From Pseudomonas putida (GTDB lineage Bacteria > Pseudomonadota > Gammaproteobacteria > Pseudomonadales > Pseudomonadaceae): a stretch of 37,368 nt of DNA. The position numbers and the translations under genes are program-made. Shown here in pieces: positions 1 through 7,594 of this stretch. Below the pieces are notes generated by a model, which was given only the letters and a program-made list of their open reading frames with translations, was not told the origin of the DNA and made no database searches. The stretch spans positions 1-37,368 of the forward strand of contig NZ_JANHLE010000041.1 in assembly GCF_028682475.1 (NCBI RefSeq), given 5' to 3'. How positions within the stretch are numbered: position 1 is the first letter of the stretch; each line of letters starts with the position of its first letter.

Positions 1-10
1 AGGCCCCATC

Positions 11-31
11 GCGGGGCAAGCCCGCTCCCAC
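11..31 (+). repeat. REP element, single copy at window edge
   Basis: This is one copy of the palindromic REP unit (GCGGGGCAAGCCCGCTCCCAC) found many times in this window. Any inverted partner would lie to the left of the window. Such units are extragenic in Pseudomonas and often act as transcript-end hairpins. Confidence 0.85.
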
Positions 32-96
32 AGCTTTCAAACCCCGGTAGAACTGTGTAAAACAGATCGGATCCAAACCGCCAAGGATTCTCGATC

Positions 97-1104
97 ATGA
101 TCTACCGTCCACTGGGCCGCAGCGGCCTGCAAGTGTCCGCCCTGACCCTGGGCAGCATGATGTTCGGCGAGCCCACCAGCGCCGAAGATTCCCTGCACAT
201 CATCGATAAAGCCCGGGACCAGGGCATCAACTTCATCGACACCGCAGACGTGTACAGCGCCGGGCGCAGCGAAGAGATCGTCGGCGAAGCGATTGCCCGC
301 AACCGCCATGAATGGGTGCTGGCCACCAAGGTTGGCTTTGGCCCGGCTGACGGGCTTCCCAACCGCAGCGGTTTGAGCCGCAAGCACATCTTCAATGCCA
401 TCGAAGCCAGCCTGACGCGCCTGGGCACCGATTACCTGGACATCTACTACCTGCACCGCGAAGACCACAACACCCCGCTGGAAGTGACCGTCGCCGCCAT
501 TGGCGATCTGATCCGCCAGGGCAAGATCCGTTACTGGGGCGTGTCCAACTTCCGTGGCTGGCGCATTGCCGAAATCTGCAACCTGGCCGAGCGCCTGGGC
601 GTGCCGAAGCCTGTGGTCAGCCAGCCGCTGTACAACATCGTCAACCGTCAGGCCGAACCCGAGCAGTTCCAGGCAGCAGCGCATCACGGCCTGGGCATTG
701 TACCCTTCAGCCCGTTGGCGCGCGGCGTCCTCAGTGGTAAATACGCGCCCCATGCCGCGCCGGATGCAGGTAGCCGCGCCGGCCGTCAGGACAAGCGCAT
801 CCTGGAAACCGAGTGGCGCCCCGAATCCCTGGCCATTGCCCAGAAAATCCACGCCTATACCCAGGATAAAGGCGTTGGCATGGTCGAGTTCGCCATTGCC
901 TGGGTGCTCAACAACCAGTTGATCAGTTCAGCCATTGTCGGTCCGCGTACCGAGGCGCAATGGGACACCTACAGCGGCGCGCTGCAGGTACCGATCACCG
1001 CTGAAGATGAAGCGTTCATTGATTCGCTGGTGACTCCAGGGCACGCCTCGACCCACGGCTACAACGATGTCGCGCACTTCGTCAGCGGCCGCCTGCCCCG
1101 CTGA
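97..1104 (+). CDS. Aldo/keto reductase
   Basis: A 335-residue cytoplasmic oxidoreductase of the aldo/keto reductase superfamily, expected to reduce carbonyls with NADPH on a TIM barrel. The catalytic tetrad is visible: Asp48 and Tyr53 in IDTADVYS, Lys78 in LATKVG and His120 in YYLHRED. The N-terminal RPLGRSGLQVSALTLG and the late SSAIVGPRTEAQW segments are typical of the YghZ/Tas-like branch. The ATG is preceded by AAGGA about 11 bases upstream. The gene stands alone between a REP element and a REP pair. The physiological substrate cannot be read from the sequence. Confidence 0.9.
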   Translation: MIYRPLGRSGLQVSALTLGSMMFGEPTSAEDSLHIIDKARDQGINFIDTADVYSAGRSEEIVGEAIARNRHEWVLATKVGFGPADGLPNRSGLSRKHIFNAIEASLTRLGTDYLDIYYLHREDHNTPLEVTVAAIGDLIRQGKIRYWGVSNFRGWRIAEICNLAERLGVPKPVVSQPLYNIVNRQAEPEQFQAAAHHGLGIVPFSPLARGVLSGKYAPHAAPDAGSRAGRQDKRILETEWRPESLAIAQKIHAYTQDKGVGMVEFAIAWVLNNQLISSAIVGPRTEAQWDTYSGALQVPITAEDEAFIDSLVTPGHASTHGYNDVAHFVSGRLPR

Positions 1105-1130
1105 CTCCCGGTGTGAACAACTGTCCCCCG

Positions 1131-1200
1131 GTGGGAGCGGGCTTGCCCCGCGCTGCGATGCGGCTGACAGGCCACAATCGCGGGGCAAGCCCGCTCCCAC
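1131..1200. repeat. Inverted pair of REP elements (REPIN)
   Basis: Two REP units face each other: GTGGGAGCGGGCTTGCCCCGCG at the left and its reverse complement at the right, about 27 bases apart. The pair can fold into a long hairpin just after the aldo/keto reductase gene and may end its transcript. The remaining sequence up to base 1370 shows no gene. Confidence 0.9.
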
Positions 1201-1370
1201 CGGGTAAGGCCATTGTTCCTGTAGAGAGCCATGCAAAAATGCAGATTCGGCCTGCAGTTTTGTCGATTGTATTGAGCAAATTTGCACTGATAGGATCCAG
1301 CGATCCTCTAGCGCCTACCCAGATCGTGATATTTCACGTGGAAAATCAATAACAAAGCAGGGAGACAGCG

Positions 1371-2441
1371 ATGACCGCGCACGTTCACACGCCGACCGAG
1401 GCGCCGATTCTGGCCCAGGTCCGCAACCATATCGGTCACTTGACCCTCAATCGCCCCGCCGGCCTCAATGCCCTGACCCTGGACATGGTGCGCAGCCTGC
1501 AACAGCAGCTTGATGCCTGGGCCAGCGATCCTCTGGTGCATGCCGTGGTCCTGCGCGGTGAAGGCCCGAAAGGCTTCTGTGCCGGCGGCGACATCCGTTC
1601 GCTGTACGATAGTTACAAGGCAGGCGACAGCCTGCACCGGGATTTCTTCGTCGAGGAATACGCCCTCGATCTGTGCATCCACCATTACCGCAAGCCGATC
1701 CTGGCGTTGATGGACGGCTTTACCCTCGGTGGTGGCATGGGCCTGGCCCAGGGCGCGGAACTGCGCGTGGTCACCGAGCGCAGCCGCCTGGCCATGCCGG
1801 AAGTCGGCATCGGTTACTTCCCGGATGTCGGCGGCAGCTACTTCCTCTCGCGGGTTCCCGGCGAGCTGGGTACCTACCTGGGCGTCAGCGGTGTCCAGGT
1901 GCAGGCGGCCGATGCGCTGTACTGCGGCCTGGCCGACTGGTACCTGGACAGCAGCAAGCTGGTGCTGCTGGATGAGCGTCTCGATACCCTGAGCTTTGGC
2001 GAACACCCGCTCAAGGACCTGCAAGGTGTGCTGGCCAAGCTTGGCACCCAGGTGCTCGACGATGCCCCGCTGGCCAGACTGCGTCCGGCTATCGATCACT
2101 TCTTTGCCCTGCCCGATGTCAGCAGTATCGTGGAACAACTACGGGCGGTGAGCGTCGCCGACAGCCACGAATGGGCGCTGAAAACCGCCGAACTGCTGGA
2201 CACCCGTTCGCCCCTGGCCATGGCCGTGACCCTGGAAATGCTGCGCAGAGGTCGTCATCTGAGCCTGGAAGACTGCTTCAAGATGGAGCTGCATCTGGAT
2301 CAGCAATGGTTCGAGCATGGTGACCTGATCGAAGGCGTGCGCGCGCTGATCATCGACAAGGACAAGCAGCCGCGCTGGAACCCTCCGACCCTCGCCGGCC
2401 TCAGCCGTCAGCGCGTGGATCAATTCTTCGAAGGCCTTTAA
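1371..2441 (+). CDS. 3-hydroxyisobutyryl-CoA hydrolase (enoyl-CoA hydratase/isomerase family)
   Basis: A 356-residue crotonase-fold protein. The oxyanion-hole segments are visible (FCAGGDIRSLY and DGFTLGGGMGLA), as is the conserved MPEVGIGYFPDVGGSYFLSR. The length, about 100 residues beyond a plain enoyl-CoA hydratase, and the C-terminal EGVRALIIDKDKQPRWNP block are hallmarks of 3-hydroxyisobutyryl-CoA hydrolase. That enzyme releases free 3-hydroxyisobutyrate from its CoA ester in valine degradation. The start has a GGGAG ribosome site a few bases upstream. An acyl-CoA dehydrogenase gene follows almost immediately, which fits a valine (isobutyryl-CoA) pathway pair. A broad enoyl-CoA hydratase remains possible. 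Confidence 0.85.
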   Translation: MTAHVHTPTEAPILAQVRNHIGHLTLNRPAGLNALTLDMVRSLQQQLDAWASDPLVHAVVLRGEGPKGFCAGGDIRSLYDSYKAGDSLHRDFFVEEYALDLCIHHYRKPILALMDGFTLGGGMGLAQGAELRVVTERSRLAMPEVGIGYFPDVGGSYFLSRVPGELGTYLGVSGVQVQAADALYCGLADWYLDSSKLVLLDERLDTLSFGEHPLKDLQGVLAKLGTQVLDDAPLARLRPAIDHFFALPDVSSIVEQLRAVSVADSHEWALKTAELLDTRSPLAMAVTLEMLRRGRHLSLEDCFKMELHLDQQWFEHGDLIEGVRALIIDKDKQPRWNPPTLAGLSRQRVDQFFEGL

Positions 2442-2457
2442 GGCCTGGAGTATGCAG

Positions 2458-3609
2458 ATGCAAGACCTGGAACTGACAGAAGAACAGATCATGATCCGCG
2501 ACATGGCCCGTGACTTCGCCCGTGGCGAGATCGCACCCCATGCCCAGGCCTGGGAAAAAGCCGGCTGGATCGATGATCAAGTGGTCAAGAAGATGGGCGA
2601 GCTGGGCCTGCTCGGCATGGTCGTGCCCGAGCAATGGGGCGGTAGCTACACCGACTACGTCGCCTACGCCCTGGCGGTTGAAGAAATCGCCGCGGGTGAT
2701 GGCGCCACCGGGGCGCTGATGAGCATCCACAACTCCGTCGGCTGCGGCCCCCTGCTCGCCTATGGCAGCGCCGAACAGCAACAGACCTGGCTGGAGCGCC
2801 TGGCGACTGGCCAGGTGATTGGTTGCTTCTGCCTGACCGAGCCGCAAGCCGGCTCCGAAGCGCACAACTTGCGGACCCGCGCCGAGTTGCAGGGCGATCA
2901 CTGGGTCATTAACGGCGCCAAGCAGTTCGTCAGCAACGCACGTCGCGCTGGCCTGGCCATCGTCTTTGCGGTGACTGATCCGGAGCTTGGCAAGAAAGGT
3001 ATCTCGGCGTTCCTGGTGCCGACCGACAACGAAGGCTTTGTCGTCGATCGCAGCGAACACAAAATGGGCATCCGCGCCTCGGATACCTGCGCGGTGACCT
3101 TGAACAACTGCCGCATCCCCGCCGCCAACATGCTCGGCGAGCGCGGCAAGGGCCTGGCCATTGCCCTGTCCAACCTTGAAGGTGGGCGTATCGGCATTGC
3201 CGCCCAGGCGCTGGGGATTGCCCGTGCAGCCTTCGAAGCGGCGCTGGTTTATTCGCGTGACCGCATCCAGTTTGGCAAACCGATCAACGAGCACCAGAGC
3301 ATCGCCAACCTGCTGGCCGACATGCAGGTGCAGATCAATGCCGCGCGCCTGCTGATCCTGCATGCCGCACGCCTGCGCAGCGCGGGCAAACCGTGCCTGA
3401 GCGAAGCGTCGCAGGCCAAGCTGTTCGCTTCGGAAATGGCGGAAAGGGTCTGCTCCAAGGCGATCCAGGTGCATGGTGGTTACGGCTACCTGGAAGATTA
3501 CCCGGTGGAGCGCTACTACCGCGATGCGCGGATCACCCAGATCTATGAGGGGTCGAGCGAGATCCAGCGCATGCTGATCGCGCGGGAGCTCAAGCACTAC
3601 GCGCTGTAG
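2458..3609 (+). CDS. Acyl-CoA dehydrogenase (likely isobutyryl/short-chain acyl-CoA)
   Basis: A 383-residue FAD flavoenzyme that oxidises acyl-CoA to the 2-enoyl-CoA and passes electrons to ETF. Family landmarks are visible: CFCLTEPQAGSEA in the FAD/substrate region, the QVHGGYGYLEDYPVERYYRDARI block, and the catalytic-base region IYEGSSEIQR with Glu near residue 364. Two ATGs compete. The one at 2458 has GGAG seven bases upstream, while the one at 2452 has it only one base away, so 2458 is preferred. The gene lies 16 bases after the hydrolase stop and is probably cotranscribed with it. Isobutyryl-CoA is inferred as substrate from that neighbour. Confidence 0.88.
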   Translation: MQDLELTEEQIMIRDMARDFARGEIAPHAQAWEKAGWIDDQVVKKMGELGLLGMVVPEQWGGSYTDYVAYALAVEEIAAGDGATGALMSIHNSVGCGPLLAYGSAEQQQTWLERLATGQVIGCFCLTEPQAGSEAHNLRTRAELQGDHWVINGAKQFVSNARRAGLAIVFAVTDPELGKKGISAFLVPTDNEGFVVDRSEHKMGIRASDTCAVTLNNCRIPAANMLGERGKGLAIALSNLEGGRIGIAAQALGIARAAFEAALVYSRDRIQFGKPINEHQSIANLLADMQVQINAARLLILHAARLRSAGKPCLSEASQAKLFASEMAERVCSKAIQVHGGYGYLEDYPVERYYRDARITQIYEGSSEIQRMLIARELKHYAL

Positions 3610-3617
3610 CCGTTGAT

Positions 3618-3689
3618 CGCGGGGCAAGCCCGCTCCCACTACCTAGCCGCTCATGGCAGTGCTAGCGGTGGGAGCGGGCTTGCCCCGCG
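3618..3689. repeat. Inverted pair of REP elements (REPIN)
   Basis: Two REP units in opposite orientation, separated by about 28 bases, begin 9 bases after the acyl-CoA dehydrogenase stop. They probably form a hairpin at the 3' end of that transcript and separate it from the DAHP synthase leader. Confidence 0.9.
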
Positions 3690-3728
3690 AAAATAGTCGA
3701 AGCACATCGCACTGATGCAAATTAGCCA

Positions 3729-3758
3729 TTGAAACCGCAGCAGCGCCTGAAGTAAGCT
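3729..3758 (+). promoter_or_regulatory. Candidate sigma-70 promoter for the DAHP synthase leader
   Basis: A TTGAAA -35 box (3729-3734) and a TAAGCT -10 box (3753-3758) are separated by 18 bases, about 25 bases before the first leader peptide. A start of transcription near 3765 would give a leader RNA of roughly 480 bases before the DAHP synthase start codon. The -10 box is only a fair match. Confidence 0.45.
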
Positions 3759-3782
3759 CAAGTCCATCAACTGGAGAGTCCC

Positions 3783-3917
3783 ATGTCGCCATCCACCCTC
3801 ACTCACGCTCAACACGCAGGTCGCCCGTCGCGTCCCGTGCTGGCTGTGGCCGAGTGTGCGACTGCCGCTCCTGCTGCGTTTTATTTTGGGTATTGGTTTA
3901 GCCACAGGCGCCGCTGA
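3783..3917 (+). CDS. Aromatic-rich leader peptide 1 (transcription attenuation)
   Basis: A 44-residue open frame with a GGAG ribosome site at 3773-3776. Near its end (3879-3899) it reads FYFGYWF, six aromatic residues in seven codons covering Phe, Tyr and Trp. The stop codon lies inside a 7-bp hairpin (3907-3913 pairing with 3927-3933), and a perfect intrinsic terminator follows at 3970-4007. This is the standard layout of a ribosome-stalling attenuator: scarcity of charged aromatic tRNAs would stall the ribosome and let RNA polymerase read through into the DAHP synthase gene. The mechanism is inferred; the peptide, hairpin and terminator are read directly. Confidence 0.8.
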   Translation: MSPSTLTHAQHAGRPSRPVLAVAECATAAPAAFYFGYWFSHRRR

Positions 3918-3969
3918 TACCCACACCGGCGCCCACTTTCAAGGGGCCGCCGAACACGAGAATACTCAA

Positions 3970-4007
3970 CCCCCGGTCGCCCCCCCCGACCGGGGGTTTT
4001 GTTTTTT
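3970..4007 (+). terminator. Intrinsic terminator (attenuator) upstream of DAHP synthase
   Basis: A perfect 10-bp stem, CCCCCGGTCG (3970-3979) with CGACCGGGGG (3987-3996), closes a seven-C loop and is followed by TTTTGTTTTTT. It stands between leader peptide 1 and leader peptide 2, far upstream of the structural gene, so it works as a premature terminator. A short competing pairing is possible between ACCGG (3925-3929) and CCGGT (3973-3977), which would disrupt the terminator stem. Confidence 0.9.
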
Positions 4008-4046
4008 CAGCCCCCAGACAACCGAACAGATAACGAGGATTACCCC

Positions 4047-4199
4047 ATGAACTACGCCACTTACCACCGTTACCCAAGCTTTACTGCCTGGCGATTTAGC
4101 CAATCCCGTTCGGGCCAGCTTGCCGCCTCCGATCGGTCCAGCACAGGTGGCAGCACCACACAGAATCTCAATCCGGCTCTTTGTCGAACACCTCGATAG
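4047..4199 (+). CDS. Aromatic-rich leader peptide 2
   Basis: A 50-residue open frame starting MNYATYHRYPSFTAWRF. The aromatic residues fall at positions 3, 6, 9, 12, 15 and 17, nearly every third codon. It lies downstream of the first terminator and ends in TAG at 4197-4199, exactly where an RNA hairpin (4199-4233) begins that abuts the DAHP synthase ribosome site. Possible ribosome sites are weak (GAGGA near 4035). The remaining 33 residues are rich in Ser, Thr and Gln and look like no known domain. A second level of control that senses aromatic amino acids is the likely role; that role is inferred. Confidence 0.6.
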   Translation: MNYATYHRYPSFTAWRFSQSRSGQLAASDRSSTGGSTTQNLNPALCRTPR

Positions 4200-4233
4200 G
4201 GCCGACCGCGCGGGATGAACCCGCCGTCCGCCC
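4199..4233 (+). promoter_or_regulatory. Hairpin abutting the DAHP synthase ribosome binding site
   Basis: The RNA can pair GGGC with GCCC, GAC with GTC and GCGGG with CCCGC around an ATGAA loop, giving about 12 base pairs with two small internal loops. It starts at the stop codon of leader peptide 2 and ends directly before the AGGGA ribosome site at 4234-4238. No U-tract follows, so it is unlikely to be an intrinsic terminator. A translational role is plausible. Confidence 0.45.
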
Positions 4234-4248
4234 AGGGAAAAAATCGCC

Positions 4249-5346
4249 ATGCAATCGTCTTCGCTCGCTCTGCCCCTGACCCAGCCTCAAGCCGCCAACA
4301 GCGCTGTCAGCCAGCGTTTGCCCAGCCCGCACCTGCTCAAACAGCAGATGCCGCTTACCACCGCCCTTGCCCACCAGGTCGAAACCCATCGCCAGGCCGT
4401 ACGCGCCATTCTCGAAGGCCGGGATTCGCGCCTGCTGGTAATCGTCGGCCCCTGCTCGATCCACGACCCGCGCTCGGCCCTTGAATACGCCGACCGTCTC
4501 GCCGCCCTCAACGAAGAGGTCAACGATCAGTTGCTGCTGGTCATGCGTGCCTACGTTGAAAAGCCGCGCACCACGGTGGGCTGGAAAGGCCTGGCCTACG
4601 ATCCGCACCTGGACGGCAGCGATGACATGCACGCCGGCATCGCCCTGTCCCGCGGCTTGATGCTGGGTATGCTGGAACGCGGCCTGCCGATTGCCACTGA
4701 GCTGCTGCAGCCGATGGCTGCCGGTTACTTCGACGACCTGCTGAGCTGGGCAGCCATCGGTGCACGCACCACCGAGTCGCAGATCCACCGAGAAATGGTC
4801 AGCGGCCTGGAACTGCCCGTAGGCTTCAAGAACGGCACCGACGGCGGCGTCGCCATCGCCTGCGACGCGATGCGCAGCGCGGCGCATCCGCACCGCCATT
4901 TCGGCATGGACACCCAGGGCTACCCGGCGATTATCGAGACCCTGGGCAACCCCGACACTCACCTGGTATTGCGTGGCGGCCATCAGGGCCCGAACTACGA
5001 GCAGGCCAGCATCGCGCAAGCACGTCAGGGGTTGCTCAAAGCAGGACTGACGCCGCGGATCATGGTCGATTGCAGCCATGCCAACAGCGGCAAGGATCCG
5101 CTGCGCCAACCAGCGGTGTTCGAAGATGTATTGCGCCAGCGCCTGGCAGGTGATCGCTCGATCGTCGGCATGATGCTTGAAGGGCATCTGTTCGATGGTT
5201 GCCAGACGCTGGGCAAGGCAGCGCTCAAATACGGTGTGTCGATCACCGATGGCTGCCTGGGATGGGACGCGACAGAAAGGCTGTTAAGCCAGGCTGCAGC
5301 AGCCTTACGTGACATTCCACAGGAAAATCCGGCGGTAATCGGTTAG
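4249..5346 (+). CDS. aroF: 3-deoxy-D-arabino-heptulosonate 7-phosphate (DAHP) synthase, type I
   Basis: A 365-residue cytoplasmic enzyme that condenses phosphoenolpyruvate with erythrose 4-phosphate, the first step of the shikimate pathway. Type I-alpha family landmarks are present: the GPCSIHDP motif with metal-ligand Cys69, YVEKPRTTVGWKGL with active-site Lys105 and Arg107, LRGGHQGPNY, and MVDCSHANSGK. Length matches AroF/AroG/AroH enzymes. The feedback class (Tyr, Phe or Trp) cannot be assigned with certainty from reading. The tandem aromatic leader peptides upstream imply that expression also responds to aromatic amino acids. The parvulin gene starts 32 bases after its stop. Confidence 0.95.
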   Translation: MQSSSLALPLTQPQAANSAVSQRLPSPHLLKQQMPLTTALAHQVETHRQAVRAILEGRDSRLLVIVGPCSIHDPRSALEYADRLAALNEEVNDQLLLVMRAYVEKPRTTVGWKGLAYDPHLDGSDDMHAGIALSRGLMLGMLERGLPIATELLQPMAAGYFDDLLSWAAIGARTTESQIHREMVSGLELPVGFKNGTDGGVAIACDAMRSAAHPHRHFGMDTQGYPAIIETLGNPDTHLVLRGGHQGPNYEQASIAQARQGLLKAGLTPRIMVDCSHANSGKDPLRQPAVFEDVLRQRLAGDRSIVGMMLEGHLFDGCQTLGKAALKYGVSITDGCLGWDATERLLSQAAAALRDIPQENPAVIG

Positions 5347-5378
5347 TCTCGGCACTTTCTTGCAAAGGAGTATCTCCC

Positions 5379-5660
5379 ATGGCCAAAGCCACTGCCCGTC
5401 ACATCCTGGTTGCCACTGAAGACAAGTGCAATGAACTGAAGGCTCAGATCGAAGCCGGTGCCGATTTCGCTGAAATCGCCAAAGCCAACTCCACCTGCCC
5501 GTCCAGCCGTCAGGGCGGCGACCTGGGCTCCTTTGGCCCGGGCCAGATGGTCAAGGAGTTCGACACCGTGGTGTTCAGTGCCCCCGTCGGTACCGTACAA
5601 GGCCCGGTGAAGACCCAGTTCGGCTATCACCTGCTGGAAGTGACCAGCCGTCAGGACTGA
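5379..5660 (+). CDS. ppiC: Peptidyl-prolyl cis-trans isomerase, single-domain parvulin
   Basis: A 93-residue stand-alone parvulin domain, the same length as E. coli PpiC. It accelerates proline peptide-bond isomerisation during protein folding in the cytoplasm. Signature segments are ARHILVATEDKC, the CPSSRQGGDLGSFGPGQMV loop and GPVKTQFGYHLLEV. A strong AAGGAG ribosome site lies about nine bases before the ATG. It closely follows the DAHP synthase gene and is probably on the same transcript. A paralogue is present at 16152-16427. Confidence 0.93.
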   Translation: MAKATARHILVATEDKCNELKAQIEAGADFAEIAKANSTCPSSRQGGDLGSFGPGQMVKEFDTVVFSAPVGTVQGPVKTQFGYHLLEVTSRQD

Positions 5661-5669
5661 GTCCGTCAC

Positions 5670-5695
5670 TGAACCGGTCCGCCAGGGCCGGTTCA
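5670..5695 (+). terminator. Stem-loop after ppiC
   Basis: TGAACCGG pairs with CCGGTTCA, extended inward by one T-G and two C-G pairs to an 11-bp stem with a four-base GCCA loop. It begins 10 bases after the ppiC stop. No clear U-run follows, so it is a probable but not classical terminator for the DAHP synthase-ppiC unit. Confidence 0.55.
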
Positions 5696-5743
5696 GCACC
5701 TGCTAAGCTACAGCCACATTCGTGGGCACAGGTAGTCAGGCGC

Positions 5744-7594
5744 TTGCAAACCGGTCTTTCCTCTCTCCTTATCGTATTCGCTCTGACCCTGACCTGGGCC
5801 TCCGCCGCCTCGGCCGCCCCCGGTCACGCCCTCACGGTCTATGGCGAACCGCCCCGCTACCCGGCCAGTTTTCAACACTTCGAGTATGCCAACCCCAAGG
5901 CCCCCAAAGGCGGCAGCCTGCGCCGCTCGGCGCTCGAAATCGGCCAGTTCGACCATGTGTTGCCGTACATCGACAAGGGCATCGGCGTGGCCGAGGTCGA
6001 TGGCTGGCTGTATGCGCCCCTGGCCGTCCGCGCCCATGATGAGCCCTACACGGTGTATGGACTGGTCGCCCGCCAGTTAGAGCGCGATACCGAAGGACAC
6101 TGGCTGCGTTTCTACCTCGATCCCCGTGCACGCTTTGCCGATGGCCAAGCGATCCGCGCAGAAGACGTGCGCTACACCTTCGATCTGCTGATGCGGGAGG
6201 GAAACCTCAAATACCGCACTCAGTTCGCCGATGTCGAACGGGTCGAGATCGAGGGCCCGCGCCAGATCCGCTTTCACTTCAAAAGCAACCAGAACCGCAC
6301 GTTGCCCCTGGACCTGGCCACCCTGCCAGTGCTGCCCGAGCACTGGTGGAAAAACCGCGACTTTGCTAGCGGTGGCGGTTTCGAAGCGCCACTGGGCAGT
6401 GGCCCCTACCGTATCGGCAAGATCGACAATGGCCGCAGCATCACCTTCGAGCGCGACCCGGACTGGTGGGGCCGTGATCTGCCGGTCAACCGTGGGCGCT
6501 ATAACTTCGACCGTTTGAGCATCGAGTACTTCGGCGACACCGAAGTGGCGCGCCAGGTGCTGCGCGGCGGTGGCTTTGACTACAACCGCGAGTTCTCCGC
6601 CACCGGCTATTCGATCGGCTACAACAGCCCGGCCCTGGACGATGGCCGGTTGCAGCGGGCGCACCTGGCCAAAGATGCACCGCAGACGGCCCAGGGATTC
6701 GTGTTCAACCTGCAGCGCCCGATGTTCAAGGACCGTCGGGTGCGCCAGGCGCTGGCCCTGCTGTGGGACTTCGAATGGAGCAACCGGCAGATGATGCGCA
6801 ACATGTACATCCGCCAGCAGAGCTTTTTCGCCAACAGCGCTTTGGCCGCTCGTGCCTTGCCGGATGCGCAGGAGCTCAAGCTGCTCGAGCCGCTGCGCGG
6901 GCAAGTGCCTGACGAGGTATTTACCCAGGTGTTCGAAGCGCCGCGCACCGATGGCTCGGGGCTCATTCGCGACAAACAGCTGCAAGCCCTGGCGCTCCTG
7001 CAGGCGGCCGGCTGGAAGCCCGAAGGCGACCAACTGGTCAATGACCAGGGCGAGCTGCTACGGTTCACTTTCCTCAACGGCCAGGCCGGTTTCGAGCGTC
7101 TGCTGCTGCCGTGGAAGCGCAACCTGGCGCAAATCGGCATCACCCTGGAGATCCGCCGCATCGACGCCTCGCAGTACGTCAACCGGCTCATGGCCCGCGA
7201 CTACGACCTGATCGTCAGCGGCTACCCGGTGTCGCCGTCGCCGGGGCTTGAGCTATACAACTTCTTTGGCTCGGCGGCGGCCAACGACCCGGGCTCGAAC
7301 AACTACATGGTCTTGCAGGATCCTGCCGTGGACCGCTTGCTCGACGGCCTGGTCAAAGCTGAAACCAAAGCCGACATGCTCCGACATGCACATGCCCTGG
7401 ACCGGGTGCTGAGCTGGAACTACTACTGGATTCCCAACTATTACCCGCCGGGTTCGTCGACGGTGTGGTGGAACCGTTTCGGCCTGCCCAAGGTGCAGCC
7501 GAGCAACGATGAAGGCCTGGACAGCTGGTGGGAAGTCAGCCCGACAGCGCTGACCAACGCGCAGATGGCCGAGCGTCTCAAGGAGCAGCCATGA
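5744..7594 (+). CDS. yejA: Periplasmic peptide-binding protein of an ABC importer (YejA family)
   Basis: A 616-residue family 5 extracellular solute-binding protein. A signal peptide is clear: a hydrophobic stretch at residues 4-18 ending ASAASAA. The mature part starts HALTVYGEPPRYPASFQHFEYANPKAPKGG-like, the pattern of YejA rather than OppA or DppA. YejA binds oligopeptides (in enterobacteria also microcin C) and delivers them to YejBE. No ATG is available in frame upstream; TTG at 5744 is the only start that includes the signal peptide, with a weak AGGTAG site before it. The next gene overlaps by four bases, so the genes form one operon. Confidence 0.9.
   Translation: MQTGLSSLLIVFALTLTWASAASAAPGHALTVYGEPPRYPASFQHFEYANPKAPKGGSLRRSALEIGQFDHVLPYIDKGIGVAEVDGWLYAPLAVRAHDEPYTVYGLVARQLERDTEGHWLRFYLDPRARFADGQAIRAEDVRYTFDLLMREGNLKYRTQFADVERVEIEGPRQIRFHFKSNQNRTLPLDLATLPVLPEHWWKNRDFASGGGFEAPLGSGPYRIGKIDNGRSITFERDPDWWGRDLPVNRGRYNFDRLSIEYFGDTEVARQVLRGGGFDYNREFSATGYSIGYNSPALDDGRLQRAHLAKDAPQTAQGFVFNLQRPMFKDRRVRQALALLWDFEWSNRQMMRNMYIRQQSFFANSALAARALPDAQELKLLEPLRGQVPDEVFTQVFEAPRTDGSGLIRDKQLQALALLQAAGWKPEGDQLVNDQGELLRFTFLNGQAGFERLLLPWKRNLAQIGITLEIRRIDASQYVNRLMARDYDLIVSGYPVSPSPGLELYNFFGSAAANDPGSNNYMVLQDPAVDRLLDGLVKAETKADMLRHAHALDRVLSWNYYWIPNYYPPGSSTVWWNRFGLPKVQPSNDEGLDSWWEVSPTALTNAQMAERLKEQP

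Noticed and set aside
1131..1200. Repeated palindromes considered as CRISPR repeats
   Set aside because: Units occur as dispersed inverted pairs between genes, not as regularly spaced direct repeats with unique spacers, and no cas genes are present.
2401..3639. Minus-strand open frame of 412 codons
   Set aside because: It is antisense to the acyl-CoA dehydrogenase gene, whose protein is clearly recognisable.
3999..4199. Longer version of leader peptide 2 starting at 3999
   Set aside because: That start lies within the terminator T-tract, so a ribosome site would be absent; the ATG at 4047 gives the aromatic-rich N terminus.
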